This document shows, piece by piece, positions 36,906 to 49,189 of a DNA stretch of 64,000 nucleotides. Origin of the DNA: Acholoe squamosa (taxonomy: Eukaryota; Annelida; Polychaeta; Phyllodocida; Polynoidae); assembly GCA_949317995.1 (NCBI GenBank), contig OX439049.1, forward strand, positions 15,004,395 to 15,068,394. Reading direction: 5' to 3'. How positions within the stretch are numbered: the first letter of the stretch is position 1; each line of letters begins with the position of its first letter. A program made the translations under genes and the position numbers. A model generated the notes under the pieces. The model had not been told where the DNA came from, ran no database searches, and saw only the letters and a list, made by a program, of their open reading frames with translations.

Positions 36906-37832
36906 CAGCCAGGGAAGGCTTGCCATTTGAGCTGAAGATAGGGACTCGAATGGGCACGCTGCTGGCACCTAGTGTTACATTTTGGAACCATCAGTCATAA
37001 GCCAATCCAGTTATGAAGCTAACCCTCCTTTGCTGTCATTGCGATAACTCTGAAATTGAAAGCTACTGTCTAGCAGTCATATGAGATCAGCCAGTGAATG
37101 TTGGCATGGCCTATGTGCCACGTGCTGTTAGATCGCACCGTTTATTATCGAGGTGCTAGAATGCAATCCTCAGGGAGCATCCCACAATTGATGTATGAAT
37201 CCATAAACCTATGAAGCCCCCTTAAAGGGCCGCTGGTGCATTAATCTATCATGCCAATTATCATTCATGATGCATGAATACAGCACTGGCGAGTAACTCC
37301 CCACAGCAACATCCAAGCATCATTCCAGGGCCCACTATGATGCACCAAGTACTGTGTGGGAAGGCTGCACTGTGGACGTGGTTTAATGCCTAATAGTTGA
37401 ACTTGAAGAGACAGCGTTTGAGTCATCATAAAGTTTCCTTGAGGGGTTGCATTGTGCCATGGGCATCACAATCATTTGTCGCCATGATACAACAATGAAG
37501 TGCTAGGCACAATTGATGCATGGTGCGGCCCTAAGTAAGGTCAACATGACGGATTGATGCAGTAGTGATGTGTAGAACCGCCAGGGGTGAATTCATGCAT
37601 CATGACTATCACTGAACACAGTGCGTCCAAGCTCTTTTTGCAGCCTTTCAATGATTGATTACTGTGTGGCAAAGACACCCAAACCTGTTACTGTTACTGG
37701 AATACACTATTGAAATATTGAACAGTGAAATGATATCGTTCTCAGGTATCATTATGCCTCGAATCATTAGTATTTTCAAGTCAAACTAAGCTTGGTCATC
37801 ATAACAAAAGATTCAATTGACATTAATACTAG
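36906..37832. repeat. Spacer with dispersed palindrome copies
   Basis: No gene. Copies of the gatgcat palindrome family lie at about 37195-37345 (best at 37265-37330, gatgcatgaatacagcactg with gagtaact) and 37540-37610. Confidence 0.55.
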
Positions 37833-37838
37833 TTTATT
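37833..37838 (-). other. Probable poly(A) signal of the 38.2-kb gene
   Basis: Minus-strand AATAAA about 380 nt past the stop, in the same local word as the paralogue's signal at 22159. Confidence 0.6.
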
Positions 37839-38215
37839 CAAATAAAAAAATAGTATTCTGAACATTCATTCAATATCACAGTTGGTATCACATACTGCCA
37901 GAGTATGGAGCACTTGATGATCTGAGTAAATTATGAATAATATGCATATTCAATAGGCAATGAAATAACTGTTACTTAATATATGCAAATCATATTTGAG
38001 TATTTTAGATATAATAGTCTAGGTCCCTTCCACCATTGTGTAGGTTCTACACAAAGTCAATATTAAACAGGATGCTATTTCTCAAGAATCTACAATTACA
38101 CCCCTTAAATAATGCTACAAACTTCATGCTACCACAATGGGTTTTAAATCTTCTATGGCATGTGTACAATTGTAGAACCTTCAGAAATAACCTCCTAAGC
38201 TAGATTCTAGAGACT

Positions 38216-40329
38216 TTAGACCTTCTGGAAGCCAATGTTGAAGATGTCTGGGTTGTTATCAGGCCAATCCTCAGGCTTGACGATAGGCTTGATCTCCTCC
38301 AGGAAGTCAAGCACGTCCTGGAGCTGCTTGTAGCTCAGGAAGTTGCAGACGGTGCAGCGGAGCACACTCTTATCACGGGGTGATGCTGGGTAGAAGTGTG
38401 GGCTTGGGTAGATACCTCTCTCAATGAACATATCATACACATCCTTTGCAAAGTCAACTTTACCTACCACGAAGGGAATGATGTTGGTCAAACTGTTCTG
38501 TACAAAGTGTCCATTGTAGCCTCTTGCCATGGCACCCTGGCGGAAGAACTCGGTCTTCTCCATCAGCTCGTCTCTACGCCACTGGTCAGCCTTCACCATT
38601 TCAAGTCCGCGGATGTGTCTGGCAGCCACACATTCCTGTGGGGCCAAACTGAAGACAGACATGGAGCTCAGATGTGGGATGATCGTCTTACCATCTACCA
38701 TTTCCTCTGAGAAGATGACCAGCCCTGCACCAGACCCAAAGGCCTTCCCCAGGGAGGTGGTACGGAAGGGGACCTCCTTCTCAAGACCTTTGGCTTTCAC
38801 CAGGCCTTCACCCTGCTTGCCATAGGTTCCCAAGGCATGAGCTTCATCAGCAATCAGGATACAGTTGTACTGCTTGCAGATATCGACAATCTCTTCAATG
38901 GGGGTGATGGTACCGAGTGCACTGTATATGGTGTCAACACAGACCACTCCACGTCCATTCTCCTTGATCAGCTTCAGCAAGTCATCCACACTGTTATGTT
39001 TGAAGAACTTGGCATCATTGCGTCCAGAGGCACGGGCTCCAAGCACGAAGGTGGCATGGGCATACTTGTCAATGTAGATGGGCAGGGGGTTCTCACAGAG
39101 GATGAGCTGGAGGACATTAACGTTAGACTCAGTGCCGGAGTTGGTCATAATACAGTCGGCAGCTCCCAGCCACTCTGCTGCCTGGGCCTCAAAGGTCCGA
39201 ACAATGGAGTTTGAGTCACGTGGGTAGGCACCTGACCTGTAAGTACAGAACAGAACAAAGATGTTGAGAATTTGATAAAGAGGTGATATGGTTAATGAGG
39301 AGCCTTATGTTTTAAGGTAATGACATTATAGATGAAGCCATTTAAATGTTTCTGGCATGAATTATTGAGTCCCATCCAGGTTTTGTGCACTCCTTGCTTG
39401 CTTGTCTGTAAAGGAACCAATTACTATAACGCTGTACGTTGCCCTCGAAGTTGATACTAGACAGGGGCTGATTGTGACACCTGAAAGGTGCAATGATAAA
39501 TTTCATTTCAGTGCCCCTTTACCGCGGCACTTAATTTAGACCAGCCTTTATTTGGGACTCTTCCTCTAGACCCATACCCAGTTGGTCCACCATTTTGAGT
39601 TTTTCTGGGTCTGCCAAAACTGACAAAACACACTGATAAGACATACCATGATGGGTAGAGTATCTATGAATAGCATCCATTTCGGGGGACAAATTTGTTT
39701 GCATCTAATGAAATGTTATCAGTGCATTTCGTCAGAACCAACTCCTGTCTTGCTGTTGCGGCATATATAGTAAATGGTAACCATAAAAATCGTATATTAT
39801 TCACGTGGGAATACCAAGTTCTACTTTGAACACCATCGAAGGCACTTATAATCAACCTCATTATGGGGAAGATGTATTGGGTCCGAGTACATTTTTGAGA
39901 TATTCAACCTTAAATCTTGCTTGATTTAACTAAATGTACCAATCCTCCTCCCATACTAAAATATTATTTCTGTAATGAGAAAAACATGGCCTACCTGTTG
40001 AATGTGATGCGGCCATTGTCCCTGATGTATTCTCCCTCAATACGGTTCAGCTCTGGGTGTTCAGCGAGGGCGATGTAGTCACAACTACAGAAGTCAATGT
40101 CTCCCCTTGGTCCGTGGTAGAACTCCTTAGATGGATCCTTCTGTGCGAAGGCAGCATTGAGGTACTGAGTGAGGTGGCGTGCTTTCCCTTCAGAGTACAA
40201 GTCTGGCTTGCCATCTTTGGTGGTCGAGGTAGACTTGAAACAGGCAGGTTGTGATACCTTAGCCTGCCGTGAAAGGGCAGCACAGAGCTGGCTGCTGGGG
40301 CGGACGGCGGTTCTCAGTGCACTGAACAT
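38216..40329 (-). CDS. CqsA-like PLP-dependent alpha-oxoamine synthase, copy 2 (451 aa)
   Basis: Exons 40329-39995 and 39236-38216 join at a GT-AG phase-2 intron at exactly the position used by copy 1 (after ITFN, splitting Arg112), giving 451 residues. All key features match copy 1: a basic mitochondrial-type leader (MFSALRTAVRPSSQ), CDYIALAEHP, MTNSGTESN, YAH with His172, DEAHALG with Asp242, and SLGKAFG with Lys276. Over the 145-residue core TNSGTES to GLVIF I count 24 differences from copy 1, about 83% identity. A splice acceptor lies 5 nt before the ATG (gCACC-ATG), implying a non-coding first exon upstream. Both copies are on the same strand, this one upstream, consistent with tandem duplication. 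The acyl-CoA and amine substrates cannot be read from the sequence. Confidence 0.92.
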
Positions 40330-40507
40330 GGTGCCTGGAAATATGGATAAAATTGTTCAATTCACGAGCAGTTTTAATACAAAGTCATAAGAGCACAAAA
40401 CCTAAGGCACATGAGTACCTTATGTTTTTTGAGAATGAAAGCTTATGCTTTTAAGCACATTTTCCTTTGTTGTCATGACGCATAGTGTTGCAGCTTTGTG
40501 TATCATC

Positions 40508-40873
40508 AGGAGGGTGTTGCTCCTATAGTAAAAGGAAGAGCTGGCTAAAAATGCCCTCATTTCCAGTCCTTTCTTTTCATGTGGCTATAATTTGTTCCTT
40601 TTGTTGCTCACAAGTGGTCATTCAAGTATGGTGCTAAAAAAGGGGGATTTGAGTAGGTACCTAGTTGGGAGAAGTCAATCAGTATAATATACTATAGAGT
40701 GTGTGACGTGAGTAGGTACCTGATAGTCCAGCTCTCTCTGTTTTAAACAAGGCAGGTCACTTTTCAGACTAATGTTGTGAGTGCAAGTACTTTGGTGAAG
40801 CAGTGCATGACTAGTTTAGAAAAGAGGGCACATACTCACATCTCTTTTTACAATAGGAGCAACACCCTCCAGG
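40508..40873 (+). mobile_element. Inverted-repeat MITE with ggagggtgttgctcct ends, copy 1
   Basis: The ends ggagggtgttgctcctatag and its inverse (caataggagcaacaccctcc) bound 366 bp containing aagagctg..., tgtgacgtgagtaggtacct and gaaaagagggcacatactca. A close copy is at 53424-53792 and a truncated opposite-strand copy at 49739-50019. No ORF. Confidence 0.85.
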
Positions 40874-41209
40874 ACTTTATCAACCCCTAGCGTGCACCAT
40901 GGAATTAAAACCACCAAACAGATTAGCAACACCTAGGCCTACAACTGGCAAGACAGGAACTTATGCACGTCGAAATCTATGCTATATTCCTGGGTATAGG
41001 CACAATGGACACTGGGGCTTGTGGGATCAAAAGTCCCAGTGTTCAGCACGGTATAAAAGAAAATGGACAGGAAAGGGAAAGAAGGTTCATCGAGGTACTA
41101 TAAAGTACTGGTAGGTCGCTCCCAAGTCACCCTACTGTATCATTTCAAAATATGAACATGGACATTGAGGCATCTTGACATCCTCAAGTCGTAGTGCTAC
41201 AGTTTCTAT

Positions 41210-41645
41210 GTCATATTGAACTATTGCATTGGGTTGTAATGATGCATTAATGCATCCTATGGAGAGTAACTCGCCATGCTTGCATTCATACATCATACCC
41301 AACGTATAGGTCTCCACTTTTGATTGGTCAGCATGATGCACCAATGCAATGATGGCAAGTAGACTCACCAGCGCTGTATTAGTGCATCATGGCGATAAGG
41401 TAGCATGGACCTGGAGGCATCACGCAGTCCTTGACCGTTTAAGGGCCGCTAATGTAGGAGTGCATCTCGGCTATTGGTCGTCATGATGCACCAATGAAGT
41501 GCTGACAAGTCTCCTCGGCAGCTCTTTATTGGAGCATCATGCCGACCCTCCGGGACAGTATCAACCCTGTAGGGTCTACATAATGCATGAATGTAGCCCT
41601 GTAGAGTTAGTTGCTAAGGGCTGCATCCATGCATCGGACCAATGT
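41210..41645. repeat. Cluster of four dispersed gatgcat palindromes
   Basis: Four units in a row: about 41238-41293 (gatgcattaatgcatcc), 41332-41391 (perfect 10-bp arms catgatgcac / gtgcatcatg), 41482-41541 (arms catgatgcaccaat / attggagcatcatg, 13 of 14) and 41586-41640. Each has a degenerate gagtaact/actcacc centre. Confidence 0.75.
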
Positions 41646-41699
41646 GCATAATCAGAGACATGTGCCTTTATATCTCTGCCATGTAATACATTAATGTAT

Positions 41700-43577
41700 C
41701 AGCAGGTTTTAATCCCAGGTAGCAAGGATACATTGGGCCAATGTCGGTTTATAAATATTGGGCCAATGTCGGCTTATATTGGGCCAAGCATGGCCCAATG
41801 CTCCATTGCTGATTGGGATGTGTTTAAGCGTTCAGCTTAGGTACCTTACCTGTGGCTATGTGCAGTGTGTCTAGGTGTCTTGTAGTGATGTACCTGTAGT
41901 GGTGGTGTACCTGTCTCCTGACTCCTCCAGGTGGGATGTGGTGAATGTCTACCTCCTCCAGCCTCCTACCTTAAATACCAAAACCTTATCTTACCCCTCC
42001 CCCTCCTCCTCCATGTTCTGTCATAGCACCCAACACATGACCTCCTCCTGGGTGGTATATCGAGGGGGGGGGGTGATAAGAGGCATTCCAGTGCCAGTGG
42101 AGGCATCTTCTTTGTTCATGTTCAATTTGAATCACTCATGCTGTGTTTGGGTGATAAGATTGCTACTGATGGTCTGGGGTCACCCTGGAAAACCTGTTGT
42201 ATTTATATTAGCCATTTTCAATACTCAAACTTAAGAGCCTTGTAACAAATATAGCATAATTCTCTCTATAGAAGAAATTGTCAAAGCAACCCATAGTATG
42301 TGGAAACAAACATGTACATCTAAAAGAAATGTAGTTGGTTATTTATCTTAAACAAACACTGAAAATTGTAGATGATAAAAACACTTTTGCCACTGAGAGG
42401 TTACAGACGATGCTTTCTACATATCCGTCCTTGGTCAAAGAAAAGTGAGTCAATTTAGGCTAAAAGTAAAAGCTTGAACGTAATGTACAATTTTCAATTA
42501 TTCTGTCTTTTCTGTACGCTGATGAAGAATTATTGAAGCTGGCAATACTTCAATTGCAGTTGTGTGGTGTAATTTTTCATACACATAGCGACTTTTAGAT
42601 ATACTAAAATTTCTGTTCATGCCAAAGGCAACAACCTCTCCCAGAAATATAGAAATGACCAGCGGAGAGATGTTTTTTTTTTCTTAAGGCCCGCAACATA
42701 ACCAATAGTGTTAGAAAACCTCTCTGTTCTTAGACCAATCGATTGCATTTTCAATCTGGCACAAAAAGTATGATGTCTTTTTCAAACTTTGATGTTTTTT
42801 TTCTGGAGGCACGCTCGGTTTTAACAGAGTAAAGGCCACAAACCATGGAATGGGTCGGCATCATGTGCCTCCGACTCATATTCCTTTGTCTTCGAGGACG
42901 CAAAAATGAAGGTCTGGTAAATAACTCGTCAGCACGGCATTAATGCATTAATGGCATCATTTGGAATGTGTATATATCATAGAAAGGTAATGTTTCGGTA
43001 CACCTTGCTGACCCTAAAGATTAACTTGGCTACCTGTTAGTTAGCCTTCAAGAATTTAAAATCACTCATTTACTTGTATACTTCATTTTCCGTCCACTCT
43101 GACAACAATCGCACCTTATTCAGCAATGTCTTCGTTTTGCTTCATTTTTTAACTGTTCCAGAGTACCAACGATACAGTTATGATATCACAACTAAACGTA
43201 ATGGACAGGATTGTGTGTAAGTGAGAGATACATGTATTACTCTGACACTAAGACAGAACCCGTTAGTACAAAGCAATGGTAAATCATTCTCCTTGTATTC
43301 AAGTGTCAAGAATATTTATCGATAAATTCATTTCTCATTATTGGAACTTATTCTTAATGCATATAGAAAAGGACCTTTTTTTCTAATATTGGTGGTGATG
43401 GTGGGGGGGGGGGATTCAAAGGGTCCAGATAAAACCTTGGTAGGGGGTGGCACGTCAGGTCATCAGATTGTGTAGATATTATCACAATATTGCAGGAGTG
43501 CCCTTGATATGAACTATGAGGTGCCACTGTGGCACTCATTCCACACCATACAAAACAGATACAATACCCCCTCCCAC

Positions 43578-43580
<3 letters not shown>
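41700..43580. other. Spacer, no recognised gene
   Basis: A short repeat attgggccaatgtcgg occurs three times at 41730-41800, ending in an inverted copy (aagcatggcccaatgct). The rest is AT-rich with a weak dispersed-palindrome relic at about 42930. No supported gene. Confidence 0.5.

Positions 43581-43652
<72 letters not shown>
43580..43652. repeat. (TA)n microsatellite
   Basis: About 72 bp of TA dinucleotide. The IYIYIY open frames over it are artefacts. Confidence 0.95.
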
Positions 43653-43653
<1 letters not shown>

Positions 43654-45221
43654 GCACCTGTCCCCTGCCCACATAGGGCCAAAAGAGTTGTGTGTTTCAG
43701 GTAGCCCGACCCTTCTAGCAAAACATGGCCGACCCCAGCTTCCTTTCCTCAATTTTCAACAAAATACTCATTCTTTGGCTGTTGTTTAAAGTTAATTTAG
43801 TGATCGGTGAATCACCGCTGTGAGTTGCGAGTCAAGAGTCATTGTATATATAGTAGTTCAAATTATTTACAAATAAAAGGAAAGCGACCTACCCTACATA
43901 ATTTTTTCAACATGTTGCCTGAAACAATCTTTTGGCCTAATATATAACATGTTCAATGCCATAAAAAACGCATATGAGGCACGGCTTATGGACCATTTCA
44001 TAGGCCTACTGTGGCTTATAGGATGAGCCTAAAGTAGTCTCATATGTTTGTCTTATACATGCAGGGTTTTAATACCAACGGACAGTGCTGATATTGCCAT
44101 TCTCAACCCCAGGTTTCCGCCAGTATAGTAATGGTTCTTTTCAAAAGTAGGCTTTAATACAGATGCGTATTAAATACAGGTGTTGCTTATACGTGGGGTT
44201 TACAGTATTTTGACTCCCACCCACCCACCTCCATACCATGTGAAACATGTACAGCATACTGCCCCCCCTCCCACTCACCTTGTATTGTTTTTACTATCAC
44301 CTTATTCAGACCAATCCATTGCAGGTGAATTCAGGTGAGCATTCCAACATGATATAACACATGTACTCTATGGAATATGTACCCTTTATTGACGGCATAA
44401 TATGTCTCTTTTTGTCCTCATGATTTATCAGCCCTGGTGAGTAACTTGCATCATGGCAACCCTATGGGAATAATACATAAATTACCTGGAAGGTTATTCA
44501 CAAAGTAGAAGAGAGTGAAAATTCATGAAGAGTGCGAAAACTGTAATTCTTACCAACCTTTATAAGTCACTATGAGGCAAGATGCCTCAAAAAGGTGCCA
44601 GGCCTACAGAATTCTCTTTGGAAATTCTCACTTTGGTTTTGTTGTGTGATTCATAGAACACATTTTAGGACACCTACTGGAGGTATCCTAAAATGTCAAA
44701 TTAACTATTTTTCAATATGACTGTTGTAGAAGATTTGCCAAACAGAATGTTTGCCAGAATTCAAGTCTTTTTTTTCAGAATTGCACACTATTCCTAAAAT
44801 CAGGAAACTTGCCTGAAAATTCACTCGCTTCACATAAAAATGAGGAATAGTCACCAAAATTTATGAATAGGCTTACAGGGGGTCTGAATTGTACACCATC
44901 CTACTTCTGTGGAATAGAGGGTTGTTAGATTGTATGCCCCCCTTTAATTATACTCACTTCCACAGTCAAGGGTTTTATAAACTACCGATTGCAATCCCAA
45001 TTGGTTTCAATTTGAGTCACATATATTGGTAATTCAGAGCTCCCAGACGATAGTCATTGTATATAGTAATCTATCCGTGATATCTTTGCCCCCCCCCCTC
45101 TAACCTTTAAAATACATTTTATGGTACATCATTATTTACCCCTTTTCCCTTTGTTGGTATCATTTTCGTTTCTGTCTTATTTATCCAGAATATCATAAGG
45201 TTGTTTCTGTTTGTAAAAGGG
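43653..45221. other. Spacer, no recognised gene
   Basis: AT-rich. A partial dispersed palindrome is at 44420-44455 (ccctggtgagtaact). No coding support. Confidence 0.5.
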
Positions 45222-45537
45222 TTAATTGAATGTTCATCATTTAACAAAAGGGGGCTTGGTAGACTCAGTGCTTGCATGGACATCATCTGGGTTTCCTTTT
45301 TTTCTCGGGCGGTGGACAGAGCGACTGAAATTCCCAGTGTAGGTCCATTTGATGTATAGTAATTCGCAAACTAAAAAAGGACAATATCTTTTTTTACATT
45401 TGTCCCTTAACTTTGAGGTGTCAAAATTCTTTAGGCTATATAGATCCTCTGTGGGGTCAAAACCTTTCGGCCACTTTGGCCATCCTAAAACCCACCAAAT
45501 CCACACGCCTCCTTTGTTTGATTATGAACACTCCCTA
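45222..45537. mobile_element. G-run inverted-repeat MITE, diverged copy
   Basis: Inverted ends tgttcatcatttaacaaaag and (inverse) gattatgaacactcccta belong to the G-run family, with less poly-G inside. About 316 bp, no ORF of interest. Confidence 0.65.
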
Positions 45538-47045
45538 ATAGATTAGATAATTGCTGTGAGTGGTAGTAGTATACACGTGTGTAGGATCACATATTACAGC
45601 TTTAGATTGGATGAGCTCTGCTGTGGTGTAGCAGAAACGTCATCTGAGGTCACCAATGTTTGATTCCATGTGGCCAAAAAACAAATATGTCTCTAAGCTC
45701 GAGCCTCTAAATCATGTTGATGCTGATAAACCTAGGGATGGCATTACCCAGAGCTGCAAAGAGTAATCCTAACATGGGGAATACTGGATCTGATTTTACT
45801 ACTGCCTTTATTTCTTTATGAACAGAACTTCCTAAACCATTGGTTACAGAATTCAGTCCATCAAGTAATTAGATTTGCCAACAGGTTGATTAATGTTAAA
45901 GAATAGTCCCCACCACTCGGGGGAAGGAGTGCTACACCGATGGATAAACTTCTACTGGAGGTATTAGTTTTATTTGTTCACCACTCAGAACTACCGAAGT
46001 TTGTTTTAGGGGAGTGTAATGTAGGGTTTCTTTGCTAGCAAGACACAAAGATGCAGCGCTGTAGAGTTTATTAGTTATGTACTGCATTGGCGCATCATGC
46101 CCACCCTTAGTGAAGCAGCCTTGCATCAAACCGGTCGGGGTGATGCTTCAATTTAACCAGATCCGGTCGGCGTAGACCCTTAAATCAACGTTCAAACCAA
46201 GTAAATCAATGTTGTCAGCTTGATTTCAACCTTATCTAGTGCTCTGCGTCCACTGGTAGGCATTTCTCAAGATGGTACGACTGAACACAGCCACTACGAT
46301 TTGAAAACCTTTAATATATTGAAGTTGGTAATGCACTATGACTGCTCTGTATGATCAGTGCGTACGCCTGTTATTACATAGGGTTTGGAAGGGCTGTCGT
46401 ACCAGTGCAATCAATTGTCACCACTAAATGTATGGCTGTAATGGCATTAGAGTGAAGGATCCCACTACGATTCGGAGGGGGTCTAGTACCATCTTGAGAA
46501 ATGCCTTCCAGGTGGATAGGTTAGTGCACCAATGCTATATACTCATCCATCGTAAAACGGCCAAACCGTGGAGACCTTGAAGGGCTAAGCACTATCGATG
46601 TACACCTAAGTGTGATTACTTTTGTCTGCCATTGCTCCTTCTTGGTTATTATTTATGGTAAGTCTGTAGATATAGATATACTGTGATCATATTTGTTCTT
46701 ATGTTTTGAAAGATGTATACAATGAATTATTGCAATTGAGGTGTTTTGTTGATTTTATTGACAGATTATGCTTGTGGCAGCACACATAAAATCGTGGATA
46801 AAATATAGTAGTAAGTATGTAATCACTTTAAACTTTAAAGTCAACTTTACGAGTTAGCATTTGGCTACCTGGTAAATATATATGATTTGTAGTCTCCATT
46901 CCTCAATAAAGCATGGGAACCTTCTCAAATTATGTCACCCAGCTGTAGGATGCGTGCCTTTTTTGAATACATAGTCAAATGATATATTTCTGCTTCATAT
47001 ATAATAATAATACTTTTTCAGTTAGCATCATTGTCACTCGGTTCA
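45538..47045. other. Spacer and 3' flank of the 47-kb gene
   Basis: No gene. A ttgatt/aatcaa repeat relic ending in gtccactgg lies at 46150-46255. The words catttctcaagatggtac (46261) recur inverted at 46488-46503 (gtaccatcttgagaaatg), marking an inverted-repeat element of roughly 245 bp (46261-46505). Minus-strand AATAAA at 46759-46754 could serve the upstream gene. Confidence 0.5.
46261..46505. mobile_element. Inverted-repeat element, about 245 bp
   Basis: The left end catttctcaagatggtacga and right end taccatcttgagaaatg are inverted copies (about 17 bp). No ORF lies between. ggca / gcc words flank both sides, so the exact edge is uncertain. Confidence 0.6.
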
Positions 47046-48335
47046 TCACAATTTAGAGCTCTCCAAGTCAAATATGTCCTCCACATCACCCAGAGGGTCC
47101 ACCACCTGCCCAGGTATCCTCAAATAACGACACGTCTTCAGCTTGGCAAACATGGCGGCCAGCGTCTCTGGTCCCTGTGTGTCCTCCATGAAGCTTTGTT
47201 CATCTGTGGCGTCATCACGGTCATACCCATCCCCATGTTGTGACAGTTCCTTCAGTTTGCGAAAGCTTCTGGGTCCATCACTGGTTGAAGCTAGTTCATT
47301 TGTACTGTTATGTGAAGTTGATCCTTGGTTGTTATCTCCCGATGCTGAGGAATCACTTTTGGGAACTGCGCTTTGATCATCCTTCGGTGTGTATATTGGT
47401 GACTCAACCCATTTAGGTTCTGCCTTTGGCTTTTTCTTATTGGCCCCTTTCTGCACTTTGTCCACTTCGTCCTCAGCCTGCCACTCCGGTAGAAGAATAG
47501 TCAGGAACCATTTACCATCTTCATCTTCTTCTGTGGGCTCACCCAGTTCATCCTCAATATCCTTGTAGAGAACCTCGGTCTTGGGGCAGTACACCAGGCT
47601 GCTACAAGAGGCCGCTGGTGATGAATCACGTGACAATACAAGGATCTGCCTGCCACAGGAACTGTCCCGTGAAGAATCCCGCAAGGTGGCAGCACTGTCT
47701 AGACTAGTGATAAAAGCCTCCTTCCGGGAACGTCTTGGTAAGCGGGGTGAAGTCGTTGGTGACACACTGGTTCTACGCATGTTCGGAAGTGAAGAGCTGC
47801 GGCTGTGTGCCCGTGCCCGACGTCCACGTGTGATGACGTCACTTCCTGTCTGGGCTGGAAGTCCAACTGATGACTTCAGTAGAGCCTCTCTGAGTCCTGG
47901 GGCTGCGCTGGCACGACGTGACGTTGCAGGGGAGCTATCACGTGAACTTACATGACGTACATCTGGGGCACTTCCAGCCAAATCTCGGGGGACACCAACC
48001 AGGCTCCCATTGGCTGGTAGAAGCGGAAGCTTGTTGGCGTCGACGCAGTCACCACTTCCCCTGCGGTGCGGTGAAACCGACAAATGCAAGTTACGTGCCC
48101 TGTTGTCCTTCTCTCTCTTCAGTTGTTCTGATCTTGCCTTCATCTTAGCCATGTCAGAGTCAAGCCGGCTCATCTTCTTCTTCAGTTCAGTCTCTAGGCC
48201 GGCCTTTTCCTTGCTGAGCTTCCGGTCGGAGCGTTTAAGGTAGCCATTGACTCTGCGGGCATTGGAGGAACCCATCATCTCAAAGTCCATCAGCCACGAC
48301 TCAGCCACCTGCCCCACACTGCTCATGGCACTCAT
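47046..48335 (-). CDS. Unrecognised Ser/Arg-rich protein with N-terminal helical region (429 aa)
   Basis: I do not recognise this protein. Starting at the Met at 48335 it is 429 residues in one exon. Residues 27-82 are strongly charged and probably a long helix or coiled coil (NARRVNGYLKRSDRKLSKEK onward). Residues 83-245 are low-complexity, rich in Ser and Arg, with RDSSPA twice (about 132 and 236) and PKA-type RRAS and RRTS sites. An acidic stretch EEDEDG leads into a hydrophobic WFLTILLPEW. A second Ser/Asn-rich linker precedes a conserved-looking C terminus (ETLAAMFAKLKTCRYLRIPG). The frame stays open 23 codons upstream, but a good splice acceptor (tttgtccatag) ends at 48352, so those codons are probably intron and a 5' exon lies further right. 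High GC and consistent frame against AT-rich surroundings support a real gene. Confidence 0.75.
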   Translation of the reverse strand: MSAMSSVGQVAESWLMDFEMMGSSNARRVNGYLKRSDRKLSKEKAGLETELKKKMSRLDSDMAKMKARSEQLKREKDNRARNLHLSVSPHRRGSGDCVDANKLPLLPANGSLVGVPRDLAGSAPDVRHVSSRDSSPATSRRASAAPGLREALLKSSVGLPAQTGSDVITRGRRARAHSRSSSLPNMRRTSVSPTTSPRLPRRSRKEAFITSLDSAATLRDSSRDSSCGRQILVLSRDSSPAASCSSLVYCPKTEVLYKDIEDELGEPTEEDEDGKWFLTILLPEWQAEDEVDKVQKGANKKKPKAEPKWVESPIYTPKDDQSAVPKSDSSASGDNNQGSTSHNSTNELASTSDGPRSFRKLKELSQHGDGYDRDDATDEQSFMEDTQGPETLAAMFAKLKTCRYLRIPGQVVDPLGDVEDIFDLESSKL

Positions 48336-48351
48336 AGTGTAACGAGCTGCT

Positions 48352-49189
48352 CTATGGACAAAGTATAAATTGCTCAATGTATAGGCTTTTCCAGTGGGGT
48401 CCAAAGCTGTGAAATGCTATCCTTATGGGCCGTATGTTTTGTAGGTGGTAAATTCAATAAAGAATCTCAAATATTATGTTTTGTCCCCCAGATGTATGGA
48501 TCACTAGACTGGATCACGGGTCTAGGACTTCACTCCTGACTCCACTCTATAAATTCTGGATGTCAGCAATTTCTCATTTCTTACTGTGTTCCCTGCTCAG
48601 TTCAGTTTAAAATTATGACTTTCCTTCTCCATTCTGAGAGGTTTATATATTGGGATTTTATTTACTTCCATTACTATCAAACCTAGAACTAGGAACCGGG
48701 TTAGTATATTAAAACATTGGCATCCCACACTGCTGACCCCTTATTGCCTGACTTAGTTATAACAGTGAGGTAATATGGTTTGTGACCCACAGCTACGGCA
48801 TATAAGACATTAACCCTTGGATGGCTCTATTTTAGCTTCAGGTTAGCTATCCCTTATTGTATTCGTGAACCAATGCAGCGCAAAACTGTATTATACCCAT
48901 ATGTGGTCAGCACCATATGGTTATGTAATATTCTGGCGAGTTACTCACCAGTGAATCATTCATGCATCATCAAATGTTTGCCTGACACCTGCAGGCTCAA
49001 TGTCTCTCTATAGCATTGCACTGCTGACAATGCATGTGGTTAACCAGGTATAGAGTGTATTAATTCTACAAGATCAACATGATGCATGCATGCAGCATTG
49101 GTAAGTTACTCACCAGGGTACATATGTACATGATGAATTTGATTAAAGCATTCACTCACCAAGCGGTCTTTGAAGGGATATAGGAGGTC
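48352..49189. other. Probable intron/spacer upstream of the 47-kb gene
   Basis: AT-rich. Contains dispersed palindromes at 48885-48970 (ggcgagttactcaccag) and 49076-49140 (gatgcatgcatgcagcattg with gtaagttactcacc). No exon could be identified. Confidence 0.5.

Noticed and set aside
40899-41114. 71-codon plus-strand frame just upstream of copy 2
   Set aside because: No domain, poor composition, and it begins in sequence next to a MITE end. Nothing supports translation.
43354-43789. Frames containing long IYIYIY runs (also at 27127-27516 and 61211-61441)
   Set aside because: Translation of TA microsatellites.
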